Below, in pieces: positions 1 through 8,285 of a stretch of DNA of 8,708 nt. The position numbers were made by a program, and so were the translations under genes. The stretch's first letter is position 1; every line of letters starts with the position of its first letter. Location of the stretch: contig JAILNL010000208.1 in the NCBI GenBank assembly GCA_024691625.1, positions 1 through 8,708 on the forward strand. Reading direction: 5' to 3'. Source of the stretch: Schwartzia sp. (in: firmicutes) (GTDB lineage: Bacteria > Bacillota > Negativicutes > Selenomonadales > Selenomonadaceae). The notes under the pieces were generated by a model. The model was not told the origin of the DNA. It saw only the letters and a list, made by a program, of their open reading frames with translations, and made no database searches.

Positions 1-25
1 CATATCTACTATACCTGCGTGGTCT

Positions 26-31
26 ATTATA
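26..31 (-). promoter_or_regulatory. Possible -10 box for the next gene downstream
   Basis: Read on the minus strand, a perfect TATAAT lies just beyond the rpoC terminator. At a 17-base spacing, the -35 position falls in the T-run of that terminator (TTTTTT), which is a poor match to TTGACA, and there is no TG extension. It may start a transcript for a gene left of the window. The support is a single hexamer in AT-rich DNA, so it is weak. Confidence 0.22.
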
Positions 32-45
32 CTCCATAGTATGAT

Positions 46-87
46 AAAAAAAAAGATACCGGACACATATTTGTGCCCGATATCTTT
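46..87 (-). terminator. Intrinsic terminator of the rpoBC operon
   Basis: On the minus strand, 8 bases after the rpoC TAA, the sequence can form a 16-bp stem (52-67 with 72-87, two G-U pairs) closed by a 4-base loop (68-71). The 3' arm runs into nine consecutive T residues (54 to 46). This is a classic Rho-independent terminator. It implies that rpoC is the last gene of its transcription unit, so any downstream translation-factor genes, which often follow rpoC in this phylum, would need their own promoter. Confidence 0.92.
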
Positions 88-95
88 GTATACTT

Positions 96-3000
96 TTACT
101 CAGCAGCCTGACCGACTTCTTCAGCTGCAGGTGCAGCTTCAACGGTACCCTCCGGTTTATCCGGATCGACTACATTGATATTGCGGGAGCGTCCCATACC
201 TGTGCCGGCAGGAATCAGCTTACCGATGATAACGTTCTCCTTGAGACCGATGAGCGGGTCAACCTTACCCTTGATAGCTGCATCCGTCAGGACACGTGTT
301 GTCTCCTGGAAGGAAGCTGCCGACAGGAAGGAATCCGTCGCCAGAGATGCCTTCGTGATACCGAGAAGAATCGGTTTTGCCACTGCCGGCTCGCCGCCCT
401 CTTCGATAACGCGCGCATTGACTGCCTCAAACGAGTTGATATCAATATATTCACCCGGCAGGAAACCTGTATTGCCGGATTCTTCAATCTTAACCTTGTG
501 CAGCATCTGGCGTACCATGACCTCGATATGCTTATCGTTGATCTCAACGCCCTGTCCCTTGTACACTTTCTGAACTTCGTATACGAGGTAACGCTGCGTA
601 TCCTTAAGACCGCATACGCGGAGGATATCATGCGGGTTGATGGAGCCTTCGGTAATCTTGTCACCCGGCTTCATGTGGTCGCCGTCATGGGCAGCCATAC
701 GTGCGCCGTACGGTACAGCGTATTCACGAGGTTCGCCTTCTTCCGGCGTAATCGTAACTTTGCGCATACCCTTGACATCGGTAACCTCTGCCACACCCTC
801 GATTTCAGCGATGATAGCATGGTGCTTCGGTTTACGTGCCTCGAAAAGCTCCTCGACACGCGGAAGACCCTGTGTGATATCGTCGCCGGCAACACCGCCG
901 GAGTGGAACGTACGCATCGTGAGCTGTGTACCCGGCTCACCGATAGACTGAGCTGCGATGATACCGACAGCCTCACCCACATCGACTTCTGTTGCGTTTG
1001 CAAGGTCACGGCCGTAGCACTTGACGCAGACACCGTACTGGGATTTACACGTCAGCACGCTGCGGATAGATACGTGGTCACGAACCTTGACAATTTCTTT
1101 TGCCATATCTTCATCAACAGTATCGTTGAGGCTGGCAACCTTCTCACCCGTTTCCGGATTGATGATGTCTTCTGCAAGAACACGGCCGACGATACGCTCT
1201 TCAAGCGGCTCGATGACACGGTTGCCCTCGCGGATAGCTTCAACTTCGATACCGCGGACATTGTTGTTGCGGACTTTGACTTCGCGCGCATCGCTGTCAA
1301 GAGCCTTGTTAACAAGCTCTTCTGTGAGCAGCGTGTCTGCAGCGATAAGCTCCTCGCCGTCCTTCGTGACGACAGCCTTTGTTGTCTTCTTGCCGACCAT
1401 CTCGCGGATGATGGATTTGCGGATAGCAATCTTCTCATCCTCGTCAGTTACGCCGAGAACGACTGTCTCGGAGAGCATAGCGTTGCTGATAACAGCCTCG
1501 GAGAGAGCCAGGGAGCCGCGGATAACGACTTCCGGAACACCATTTTCGCCGATTGTCGTGAGGTCGTCTTCAGAAAGAACCGTATCACGCGGCAGGATAA
1601 TCTCGCCCGTTGCCGGGTCGACGATATCTGCGCCGAGAACACGGCCGAAGAGCATGTCATGCAGGATAGCGACTGCCTCTTCAGAGGAGTCAGCCAGTCT
1701 TGCACGGTCACGTACAAGGTTGATTCCGACAACGTCGCAGTCTTCCTCGCGGACAATGACATCCTGAGCGACGTCGACAAGACGGCGCGTGAGGTAACCG
1801 GAGTCAGCCGTACGGAGAGCCGTATCAGCAAGACCTTTGCGGGCACCATGCGAAGAAATGAAGTAATCGGAAACCGTAAGACCTTCACGGAAGTTAGCCG
1901 TAATCGGAAGGTCGATAATCTTACCGGACGGGTCAGCCATAAGACCGCGCATACCTGCGAGCTGACGCATCTGCTGTGCGTTACCGCGGGCACCGGAGTC
2001 AGCCATCATGAAGATCGGGTTGAAGGAATCCATGTTGTCCATCATGGCTTTACCGACATCATCTGTCGTCTTCTGCCAGAGAGCAATGACCTTCTTATAA
2101 CGCTCTTCCTCAGTCATAAGACCGCGGCTGAACTGACGTTCAATCTTATTGACTTCCTTCTTGGTTTCATCAATCATGCCCTGCTTCTCAGGCGGTACGA
2201 TAACGTCGGAGATAGCGACGGTCATACCGGCGATGCAGGCATAATGATAACCGAGATTCTTTACATTATCGATAACGACAGCCGTCTTGCCAGCTCCGAA
2301 ATGCTTGAAGCAGTTGGCAACGAGTCTGCCCATCTCTTTCTTGTCAATACGAATACCGTAGCACCACTGACCGTCCTCATCTTTGCGATAATAACGGATT
2401 TCCGGCGGCAGGATTTCGTTGAAAATCATGCGGCCGAGAGATGTTTTAACAACACCGTAGCCTTCGATAAGCGTATGGATTTCAGCCTGAAGTGCGAGCT
2501 CCTTCTGCTGATATGCAAGGAGTGCTTCCTCGATACCCGTGACGAATTTGCCTTCGCCCTTTGCACCCGGACGGAGAATCGTCAGGTAGTAGGAACCGAG
2601 AATCATATCCTGCGTCGGAACGATAATCGGGTTACCGTCCTTCGGTGCAAGGATATGGTTGGCAGCAAGCATCAGGATACGAGCCTCTGCCTGTGCCTCC
2701 GCGGAAAGCGGAAGATGAATAGCCATCTGGTCGCCGTCGAAGTCGGCATTGTATGCCGTACATGCCAGCGGATGGAGTTTAAGAGCACGGCCTTCTGTAA
2801 GAACCGGCTCGAATGCCTGAATACCGAGACGATGAAGCGTCGGGGCACGGTTCAGGAGAACCGGATGCTCTTTGATGACCTCTTCAAGTACGTCCCAAAC
2901 CTCAGGACGGACACGCTCAACCATGCGTTTTGCAGCTTTGATATTGCCTGCAACACCGCTGTTGACGAGCTTCTTCATAACGAAAGGCTTGAAGAGCTCA

Positions 3001-4088
3001 AGCGCCATTTCCTTCGGCAGACCGCACTGGTGAAGTTTAAGCTCAGGACCGACAACGATAACGGAACGGCCGGAATAGTCGACACGTTTACCGAGCAGGT
3101 TCTGACGGAAACGTCCCTGCTTACCTTTGAGCATATCGGAAAGCGATTTCAATGGACGGTTGCCCGGACCCGTTACAGGACGTCCGCGACGGCCGTTGTC
3201 GATAAGAGCATCGACAGCTTCCTGCAGCATGCGTTTCTCGTTGCGGACAATGATGTCCGGAGCGCCGAGATTCAAAAGACGCTTCAGGCGGTTGTTTCGG
3301 TTAATTACACGGCGATAGAGGTCGTTGAGGTCGGACGTTGCAAAGCGGCCGCCGTCCAGCTGGACCATAGGACGGAGTTCCGGCGGAATTACCGGTACAA
3401 CATCCATAATCATCCATGCAGGATCATTTCCGGATTTACGGAAAGCCTCAACAACTTCGAGGCGGCGGATTGCGCGCACTTTACGCTGTCCACTGACTTC
3501 CTCGAGTTCTTTGCAGAGCTCTTCGCTCATTTTATCAAGGTCAAGGTCAACGAGGAGCTCTTTTACTGCCTCGGCACCCATGCCGACGCGGAAGCCCGCG
3601 CCGTATTTTTCGCGTGCCTCATGGTACTCGCTTTCCATCAGAAGCTGCTTTCTGATAAGCGGCGAATCTGCCGGGTCAAGTACGATGTACGATGCGAAAT
3701 AAAGCACTTTTTCAAGAGAACGCGGCGAAATATCGAGAATCAGACCCATACGGCTCGGGATTCCCTTGAAATACCATATATGTGATACCGGAGCAGCAAG
3801 CTCAATATGACCCATACGCTCACGGCGTACCTTTGAACGTGTTACCTCGACGCCGCAGCGGTCGCAGATAATGCCCTTATAACGGATACGTTTGTATTTA
3901 CCGCAATGGCACTCCCAATCGCGTGTAGGTCCGAAAATACGCTCGCAGAAAAGACCGTCGCGTTCCGGTTTAAGTGTACGATAGTTGATAGTCTCCGGTT
4001 TCTTTACCTCACCGTAGGACCACTCGCGGATTTTGTCCGGCGATGCCAGACCGATTCTCATGGAATCGAAATTATTTACATCCAACAA
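96..4088 (-). CDS. rpoC: DNA-directed RNA polymerase subunit beta'
   Basis: RpoC is the largest catalytic subunit of the core enzyme (alpha2, beta, beta', omega). The 1330-residue product is collinear with Bacillus RpoC. The N-terminal zinc finger uses C60, C62, C75 and C78. The catalytic NADFDGD motif places the Mg2+-binding aspartates at D449, D451 and D453. The bridge helix lies at about 690-717, and the trigger loop region at about 1038-1088 includes M1058, R1059 and H1062, without the large E. coli insertion. The second zinc site is C784, C1014, C1021 and C1024. The gap between its first two cysteines is 230 residues, against about 74 in B. subtilis and E. coli, because of a repeated insertion. 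The C-terminal 20 or so residues are Ala/Glu rich. The start codon is TTG, followed by a second TTG; the B. subtilis protein begins with the same MLDVNNF sequence. It lies 18 bases after rpoB and is co-transcribed with it. Confidence 0.98.
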   Translation of the reverse strand: MLDVNNFDSMRIGLASPDKIREWSYGEVKKPETINYRTLKPERDGLFCERIFGPTRDWECHCGKYKRIRYKGIICDRCGVEVTRSKVRRERMGHIELAAPVSHIWYFKGIPSRMGLILDISPRSLEKVLYFASYIVLDPADSPLIRKQLLMESEYHEAREKYGAGFRVGMGAEAVKELLVDLDLDKMSEELCKELEEVSGQRKVRAIRRLEVVEAFRKSGNDPAWMIMDVVPVIPPELRPMVQLDGGRFATSDLNDLYRRVINRNNRLKRLLNLGAPDIIVRNEKRMLQEAVDALIDNGRRGRPVTGPGNRPLKSLSDMLKGKQGRFRQNLLGKRVDYSGRSVIVVGPELKLHQCGLPKEMALELFKPFVMKKLVNSGVAGNIKAAKRMVERVRPEVWDVLEEVIKEHPVLLNRAPTLHRLGIQAFEPVLTEGRALKLHPLACTAYNADFDGDQMAIHLPLSAEAQAEARILMLAANHILAPKDGNPIIVPTQDMILGSYYLTILRPGAKGEGKFVTGIEEALLAYQQKELALQAEIHTLIEGYGVVKTSLGRMIFNEILPPEIRYYRKDEDGQWCYGIRIDKKEMGRLVANCFKHFGAGKTAVVIDNVKNLGYHYACIAGMTVAISDVIVPPEKQGMIDETKKEVNKIERQFSRGLMTEEERYKKVIALWQKTTDDVGKAMMDNMDSFNPIFMMADSGARGNAQQMRQLAGMRGLMADPSGKIIDLPITANFREGLTVSDYFISSHGARKGLADTALRTADSGYLTRRLVDVAQDVIVREEDCDVVGINLVRDRARLADSSEEAVAILHDMLFGRVLGADIVDPATGEIILPRDTVLSEDDLTTIGENGVPEVVIRGSLALSEAVISNAMLSETVVLGVTDEDEKIAIRKSIIREMVGKKTTKAVVTKDGEELIAADTLLTEELVNKALDSDAREVKVRNNNVRGIEVEAIREGNRVIEPLEERIVGRVLAEDIINPETGEKVASLNDTVDEDMAKEIVKVRDHVSIRSVLTCKSQYGVCVKCYGRDLANATEVDVGEAVGIIAAQSIGEPGTQLTMRTFHSGGVAGDDITQGLPRVEELFEARKPKHHAIIAEIEGVAEVTDVKGMRKVTITPEEGEPREYAVPYGARMAAHDGDHMKPGDKITEGSINPHDILRVCGLKDTQRYLVYEVQKVYKGQGVEINDKHIEVMVRQMLHKVKIEESGNTGFLPGEYIDINSFEAVNARVIEEGGEPAVAKPILLGITKASLATDSFLSAASFQETTRVLTDAAIKGKVDPLIGLKENVIIGKLIPAGTGMGRSRNINVVDPDKPEGTVEAAPAAEEVGQAAE
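1047..1739 (-). repeat. Three tandem diverged modules inside RpoC zinc region 2
   Basis: Between zinc ligands C784 and C1014, three protein segments share the same landmarks in the same order. Copy A has [12 protein letters not shown] (827-829), DT (835-836) and VVIR (854-857). Copy B has MVGKK, DGE (910-912), DT (918-919) and VKVR (937-940). Copy C has [12 protein letters not shown] (980-982), DT (989-990) and VSIR (1006-1009). Landmarks recur about 83 and then 70 residues apart. Copy C carries the usual linker ([11 protein letters not shown]...LEERIVGR) and leads into the last three cysteines. Copy A is attached to the first cysteine. Copy B is the most diverged. Ordinary RpoC has one such module, so the extra length equals roughly two added copies. 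Duplication is inferred from the protein pattern; the DNA copies have diverged. Confidence 0.72.
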
Positions 4089-4106
4089 GGGGTTGTCACT
4101 CCCTTC
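4086..4106 (-). promoter_or_regulatory. rpoC ribosome binding site and TTG start
   Basis: The 18-base gap after the rpoB stop reads GAAGGGAG, then ten bases, then TTG TTG GAT. GGGAG is a usable Shine-Dalgarno sequence, but the 10-base spacing is on the long side. The GTG at 4097-4099 is out of frame, and no in-frame ATG is available near the conserved LDVNNF sequence. Initiation is therefore at TTG 4088 or TTG 4085. The close spacing suggests translational coupling to rpoB. Confidence 0.65.
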
Positions 4107-7100
4107 TTATTCTTCCGAGTTGTCATCAGGATCGACTTCCCCATTGTCATCCTGATCCATATTGCCCAGGTCTGCGATGATATCCGTGTCATCGGAAGCA
4201 TCCTCCGAATCACCGTCTTCATCGAAACTCTCTTCCGAGGCTCTGCCCTGCGGTGCAGGTGCTTCGCCCGTCGGATCGACACCGTTAACATCAAGATCGA
4301 GTTCACGTGCCGTCTCGTTGATATCATCATCATCGTCCTGAATAACAATTTCCTGTGCATCCTCAGAGAGCACCTTGATATCAAGACCGATACTCTGGAG
4401 TTCTTTGATAAGAACCTTGAAGGACTCAGGCACACCCGGTTCAGGGATATTCTCGCCCTTCACAATAGCTTCATAAGTCTTAACACGGCCTACGACATCA
4501 TCTGACTTGACCGTGAGAATTTCCTGCAGCGTGTAAGCAGCACCGTAAGCCTCCAGTGCCCAAACCTCCATCTCACCGAAGCGCTGACCGCCGAACTGAG
4601 CTTTACCACCCAGCGGCTGCTGCGTAACGAGGGAGTACGGGCCCGTAGAGCGGGCATGAATCTTATCCGCAACAAGATGATGCAGTTTAAGGAAGTATGT
4701 GCAGCCGACCGTTACGCGGTTCTCGAACGGTTCGCCTGTACGGCCATCGTAAAGGACAGTCTTTCCGTCTACAGGAAGTCCTGCAGCCTTGACCGTACCG
4801 AATACGTCTTCCTCGCCTGCGCCGTCAAAGACCGGAGTTGCGATATGAATACCTGCAATGTCCGGCTTCGGCATGCCGTATTTATCGAAATCATATCCTG
4901 CATCTCTGAGACGCTGCTCAACTGTAGGATCGTTTGCTTTAATCTGCTTGCCGATTTCACGGACAGCCATACCGAGATGAACCTCGAGGATCTGTCCGAT
5001 ATTCATACGTGACGGAACGCCCAACGGGTTCAGAACGATATCGACCGGCGTGCCGTCCGGCAGGAACGGCATATCCTCCTGACGCATGATACGGGAAACG
5101 ACACCTTTGTTACCATGACGTCCGGACATCTTATCACCGACGGAAATCTTACGTTTCTGTGCGATGTAAACGCGAACGAGCTGATTTACGCCCGGAGCGA
5201 GCTCATCATTGTTCTCGCGCTTGAAGATTTTAACATCGACAATCTTACCTGCTTCGCCGTGCGGTACACGGAGAGACGTATCGCGGACCTCACGTGCCTT
5301 CTCACCGAAGATTGCACGGAGGAGACGCTCCTCAGCAGTAAGCTCGGTTTCTCCCTTCGGAGTAACCTTACCGACGAGGATATCGCCCGGACGGACATCA
5401 GCACCGATACGGATGATACCGTCTTCATCCAGGTCGCGGAGAGCATCCTCTGCAACGTTCGGAATATCGCGTGTAATCTCCTCAGGTCCGAGCTTCGTAT
5501 CACGGGCATCGCACTCATATTCCTCAATGTGAATAGAAGTGTAAAGATCCTGTTTTACGAGGTTCTCACTGAGAAGAACAGCATCCTCGTAGTTGTAGCC
5601 TTCCCACGGCATGTAAGCAACGATGATGTTGAAGCCGAGAGCAAGCTCGCCGTGGTCTGTGGAAGGACCGTCAGCGATAGGCTGTTTTTCTACTACCTTC
5701 TCGCCCTTGTAGACGATAGGTACCTGATTTATGCAAGTTCCCTGGTTGGAACGCTGGAATTTCTGAAGCTTGTAGATATCCAGGTCGCCTTTTTTCGTAC
5801 GGACCTGAATCTGGTCTGCCGTAACTTCCTCGACAGTACCAGGACGTTTTGCAAGAACCATAACGCCGGAGTCACATGCTGCCTTGTACTCCATGCCTGT
5901 ACCAACCAGCGGTGCCTGCGTGCGGAGCAAAGGAACAGCCTGACGCTGCATGTTTGCACCCATGAGTGCGCGGTTAGCATCATCGTTTTCAAGGAACGGA
6001 ATCATTGCCGTAGCGATGGAAACGACCTGCTTCGGCGAAACGTCCATGTAGTCAACGCGCTCGCGAGCCGCAAGGATTGTATCCTCATGGCGGCGTGCCG
6101 TGACGCGCTCGTTGAGGAACCATCCGTTCTCATCAAGCGGTTCGTTTGCCTGAGCAATAGTAATATTATCCTCTTCATCAGCCGTCAGGTAACGGACAGT
6201 ATCCGTAACGATGTGGTTGACCTTATCCACCTTGCGGTACGGAGTCTCAATGAATCCGAAACGGTTGATACGTCCGTAGTTAGACAGAGAACCGATAAGA
6301 CCGATGTTCGGACCTTCAGGCGTCTCAATCGGGCACATACGGCCGTAATGAGAGTTATGTACGTCTCGGACTTCGAAGCCTGCACGCTCACGGGACAGAC
6401 CACCGGGTCCGAGAGCCGAGAGACGGCGTTTATGCGTAAGCTCGGACAGCAGATTGTGCTGGTCCATGAACTGAGAAAGCTGCGAAGAACCGAAGAATTC
6501 TTTAATAGCTGCAACAACAGGACGGATGTTGATAAGCGCCTGCGGCGTGATAACATCAATATCCTGAATGGACATACGCTCGCGAATAACGCGCTCCATA
6601 CGGGAAAGACCGATACGGAACTGGTTCTGAAGGAGCTCGCCTACAGAACGGACGCGGCGGTTGCCGAGATGGTCGATATCATCTGTGTTGCCTACTCCGT
6701 CGAACAGGTCGAGGAGATAGTTGATGGACGCCATGATATCGTTGCGTGTAATCGTACGGTGGTGATACTCAAGCGTCGGAGAGCAGATAAGCTTCATACG
6801 CGGAATATCAAGCTCTTCCGTCTTCACCTTGATGAAGAGGACAACTGCTTCTTCCTCACCGAAGATAGCCTTCTCACGTGCTTCATCAATATCATCGAGC
6901 ATAGACTCCTCGATGACAGTATCAGCCGGCAGAACGATTTCTCCCGTCTCTTTATCAACAACAGGTTCCGCAAGCATATGACCGAGAACACGGCGTTTCC
7001 AGCCGAGCTTCTTCGTCAGCTTGTAACGTCCGACCGTAGCGAGGTCGTAACGTTTCGGGTCAAAGAACAGAGCGTTCAAAAGCTGCTGCGCGTTGTCAAC

Positions 7101-7841
7101 CGTCGGCGGTTCGCCCGGACGGAGACGTTTATAAATTTCAACCAGAGCTTCTTCTCTGGAATTAACATTATCTTTTTCGTTCTCAAGAGTCGTCTTGATG
7201 AGCGGATGGTTATCAAAGAGATCCAGAATCTCCTGATTTGTGCCGTATCCAAGAGCACGAATCAGAACCGTAACCGGCATTTTGCGGGTACGGTCGATAC
7301 GGACGGACAGAATGTCATTTGCATCTGTCTCAAGTTCAATCCACGCACCGCGGTTAGGAATAACCTGTGCGTTGTAGAGCTTTTTACCGGACGGGTCAAT
7401 TTCCATACCATAGTATGCGCCCGGAGAACGAACGAGCTGGCTGACGATAACACGCTCTGCACCGTTGATGATGAACGTGCCCGTATCAGTCATAAGCGGG
7501 AAATCGCCCATAAAGACTTCCTGCTCTTTAATCTCACCCGTCTCTTTATTAATGAGACGAACATTCACACGAAGCGGAGCCGCAAGTGTGACATCGCGTT
7601 CTTTGCATTCATCGAGCCCATATTTCGGCTCTCCCAAAGAAAAACTCTCAAACGAGAGTACAAGATTCCCCGTAAAATCAGATATCGGGGAAATATCACG
7701 GAAAATCTCCTGCATGCCCTCATCGAGAAACCACTTGTAGGAATTTCTCTGGATATCAAGCAAATGCGGCATTTCCATGACTTCTTTGATTTTCGCATAG
7801 CTATACCTGGTTCTCTTGCCTACCGGCACAGGATTAAACAT
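4107..7841 (-). CDS. rpoB: DNA-directed RNA polymerase subunit beta
   Basis: RpoB is the second catalytic core subunit, forming one side of the DNA/RNA cleft and the rifamycin site. Counted from ATG 7841 it has 1244 residues, somewhat longer than B. subtilis RpoB (about 1193). Visible landmarks are the rifampicin region at 451-477 (D460, H470 and S475, matching E. coli D516, H526 and S531), cluster II with T507/P508, the NYEDA motif (E752, D753), [12 protein letters not shown] with the conserved lysines K904 and K912, and the highly conserved C-terminal clamp region around 1070-1130. About 35 residues (962-996) are inserted just before the [12 protein letters not shown] segment. The last 76 residues are extremely acidic. 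A longer reading from GTG 7853 is possible, but that GTG sits inside the Shine-Dalgarno sequence. The extension would also need a TTA codon, which is avoided for some 900 codons downstream. ATG 7841 is therefore preferred. Confidence 0.97.
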   Translation of the reverse strand: MFNPVPVGKRTRYSYAKIKEVMEMPHLLDIQRNSYKWFLDEGMQEIFRDISPISDFTGNLVLSFESFSLGEPKYGLDECKERDVTLAAPLRVNVRLINKETGEIKEQEVFMGDFPLMTDTGTFIINGAERVIVSQLVRSPGAYYGMEIDPSGKKLYNAQVIPNRGAWIELETDANDILSVRIDRTRKMPVTVLIRALGYGTNQEILDLFDNHPLIKTTLENEKDNVNSREEALVEIYKRLRPGEPPTVDNAQQLLNALFFDPKRYDLATVGRYKLTKKLGWKRRVLGHMLAEPVVDKETGEIVLPADTVIEESMLDDIDEAREKAIFGEEEAVVLFIKVKTEELDIPRMKLICSPTLEYHHRTITRNDIMASINYLLDLFDGVGNTDDIDHLGNRRVRSVGELLQNQFRIGLSRMERVIRERMSIQDIDVITPQALINIRPVVAAIKEFFGSSQLSQFMDQHNLLSELTHKRRLSALGPGGLSRERAGFEVRDVHNSHYGRMCPIETPEGPNIGLIGSLSNYGRINRFGFIETPYRKVDKVNHIVTDTVRYLTADEEDNITIAQANEPLDENGWFLNERVTARRHEDTILAARERVDYMDVSPKQVVSIATAMIPFLENDDANRALMGANMQRQAVPLLRTQAPLVGTGMEYKAACDSGVMVLAKRPGTVEEVTADQIQVRTKKGDLDIYKLQKFQRSNQGTCINQVPIVYKGEKVVEKQPIADGPSTDHGELALGFNIIVAYMPWEGYNYEDAVLLSENLVKQDLYTSIHIEEYECDARDTKLGPEEITRDIPNVAEDALRDLDEDGIIRIGADVRPGDILVGKVTPKGETELTAEERLLRAIFGEKAREVRDTSLRVPHGEAGKIVDVKIFKRENNDELAPGVNQLVRVYIAQKRKISVGDKMSGRHGNKGVVSRIMRQEDMPFLPDGTPVDIVLNPLGVPSRMNIGQILEVHLGMAVREIGKQIKANDPTVEQRLRDAGYDFDKYGMPKPDIAGIHIATPVFDGAGEEDVFGTVKAAGLPVDGKTVLYDGRTGEPFENRVTVGCTYFLKLHHLVADKIHARSTGPYSLVTQQPLGGKAQFGGQRFGEMEVWALEAYGAAYTLQEILTVKSDDVVGRVKTYEAIVKGENIPEPGVPESFKVLIKELQSIGLDIKVLSEDAQEIVIQDDDDDINETARELDLDVNGVDPTGEAPAPQGRASEESFDEDGDSEDASDDTDIIADLGNMDQDDNGEVDPDDNSEE

Positions 7842-7868
7842 TAAATCCTTCACTCCTTAGCCTAAGGA
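7842..7868 (-). promoter_or_regulatory. rpoB ribosome binding site inside a palindrome
   Basis: The minus strand reads TCCTTAG-G-CTAAGGA (7854-7868), seven bases mirrored around one central base. The right half supplies the Shine-Dalgarno core AAGGAG (7858-7853), 11 bases before ATG 7841. A second, shorter AAGGA (7850-7846) lies 4 bases before the ATG. If the palindrome folds in RNA, the stronger Shine-Dalgarno sequence is paired. As DNA it could also be a protein-binding site. The ribosome binding role is well supported; regulation is inferred. Confidence 0.6.
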
Positions 7869-7870
7869 CT

Positions 7871-7895
7871 CATGAATACATAAACGGCATTCATG
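7871..7895 (-). repeat. Inverted repeat in the rpoB 5' leader
   Basis: CATGAAT (7895-7889 on the minus strand) and ATTCATG (7877-7871) form a perfect 7-bp stem around an 11-base loop, 3 bases before the ribosome-binding palindrome. It is not followed by a T-run, so it is not a terminator. It could be an RNA hairpin in the leader or an operator. The evidence is the sequence symmetry only. Confidence 0.45.
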
Positions 7896-7920
7896 CTCCA
7901 ATATTTGAAAAACCCGACAG

Positions 7921-7981
7921 AAGCGCACAAACTCAGGGCAAACTCAACCCGTTTGTCCTGCTTATGTAACGAACTGCGCTC
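7921..7981 (-). promoter_or_regulatory. Structured segment of the rpoB 5' leader with paired repeats
   Basis: The outer arms AGCGCA (7980-7975) and TGCGCT (7927-7922) are complementary. Inside them, ACAAAC (7956-7951) can pair with GTTTGT (7932-7927), with a further GGG/CCC helix (7950-7948 with 7938-7936). The 8-base word TGAGTTTG occurs twice in this leader (7946-7939 and 7935-7928), so CAAAC can instead pair with the nearer copy around a 7-base loop. The two pairings exclude each other, as in a switching leader. No ligand or protein consensus is recognised, and a regulatory role is inference from pairing alone. Confidence 0.35.
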
Positions 7982-8036
7982 ACCTCCCCAATATGTTGGA
8001 ATGGATCACTCTATTTAAAACAAAACTAAAAACACG

Positions 8037-8073
8037 AAAAGACAAGGCTCTATTTATGGATTAAAACCTTGTC
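8037..8073 (-). terminator. Intrinsic terminator (or attenuator) upstream of rpoB
   Basis: On the minus strand GACAAGG (8073-8067) and CCTTGTC (8047-8041) pair perfectly, and the stem extends inward by five more pairs (two of them G-U) to a loop of about 9 bases. TTTT follows immediately, and the next 25 bases are strongly T-rich. On the plus strand the same hairpin is followed by AATAAGTATC, so it works in one direction only. It would end transcripts entering from the right, or act as an attenuator for rpoBC if these depend on the promoter at 8232-8260. Confidence 0.72.
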
Positions 8074-8225
8074 AATAAGTATCAGTTATTTTGTTTTCGT
8101 TCGTTTGTTGTTCATATTCAATTAACCTATCACGACTCCATGCGTCCGCCTTTCTCTCACGAGAAACCATAAGCGGTACGTTCGTCATGCGCCTGGCTGC
8201 GCAAACATTACCACGCTTTCTGTAA
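8074..8225 (-). ncRNA. Candidate small RNA or attenuated rpoB leader RNA
   Basis: A transcript starting about 7 bases after the -10 box would begin near 8225 and reach the terminator hairpin after about 150 bases. It contains a long hairpin (8214-8209 with 8178-8173, then a further 3-bp and a 5-bp TGCGC/GCGCA helix with a 6-base loop) and a second compact hairpin, TTTCTC-GTGA-GAGAAA (8166-8151). The downstream half is A-rich and unpaired. A 38-codon frame (8188 to 8072, ATG) runs through it but lacks a good Shine-Dalgarno sequence. I do not recognise an RNA family. It could be an independent RNA, a regulatory leader of rpoBC, or a degraded gene remnant. Confidence 0.3.
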
Positions 8226-8231
8226 TTAAAT

Positions 8232-8260
8232 ATATTAGCATAAGCTGTCACTGACGTCAA
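8232..8260 (-). promoter_or_regulatory. Sigma-A-type promoter with extended -10
   Basis: On the minus strand TTGACG (8260-8255, five of six consensus bases) is followed by a 17-base spacer and TAATAT (8237-8232, four of six). The spacer ends in TGC, which gives the TGn extended -10. The predicted start is near 8225. The -35 box overlaps a perfect 8-bp palindrome, TGACGTCA (8252-8259), a possible repressor site. It lies 26 bases past the membrane-protein stop and points toward rpoB. It is the best promoter match I found upstream of rpoB. Confidence 0.6.
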
Positions 8261-8285
8261 TAGCCTGCGAAGATATTTTTCTTGC

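Larger units (their letters stand above)
7842..8285. other. Intergenic region upstream of rpoB, no convincing protein gene
   Basis: These 444 bases separate the membrane-protein gene from rpoB. On the minus strand, in order, they contain a promoter (8232-8260), two hairpins (8173-8214 and 8151-8166), a terminator (8037-8073), an A/T-rich stretch, a structured leader (7921-7981), an inverted repeat (7871-7895) and the palindromic rpoB ribosome binding site (7854-7868). Short open frames exist on both strands but none has a good start signal. I see no tRNA, no riboswitch consensus that I recognise and no mobile-element ends. Confidence 0.7.

Noticed and set aside
29..42. ATACT/AGTAT inverted repeat left of the rpoC terminator
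   Set aside because: The arms are five AT-rich base pairs without a T-run or neighbouring signal, and this is expected by chance.
498..3785. A 1095-codon open frame on the plus strand opposite rpoC
   Set aside because: It is in exact codon register with rpoC and is open only because rpoC avoids TTA, CTA and TCA. Its composition is odd (rich in Cys, Asp and Asn with no recognisable domain). The rpoC reading is unambiguous.
5115..7844. A 909-codon open frame on the plus strand opposite rpoB
   Set aside because: It has the same register effect as the frame opposite rpoC, no recognisable domain and no ribosome binding context. rpoB is certain on the other strand.
8047..8075. A perfect TTGACA (8075-8070) as a second promoter for rpoB
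   Set aside because: At 17 bases the -10 position is TAGAGC (three of six matches) without a TG extension, and the hexamer is explained by the terminator stem it overlaps. It remains possible but weak.
8188..8203. TGCGC...GCGCA inverted repeat as a mobile-element end or recombination site
   Set aside because: It has only 5-bp arms, no matching second copy and no target duplication. It fits better as the tip of the hairpin at 8173-8214.
8072..8260. A 62-codon minus-strand frame starting at TTG 8260, or its 38-codon ATG version from 8188
   Set aside because: The TTG coincides with the -35 box of the promoter, so it would not be in the transcript. Neither start has a good Shine-Dalgarno sequence, the stop lies in the terminator stem, and the product resembles no family I know. 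It could be a gene remnant or leader peptide, but it is not supported as a gene.
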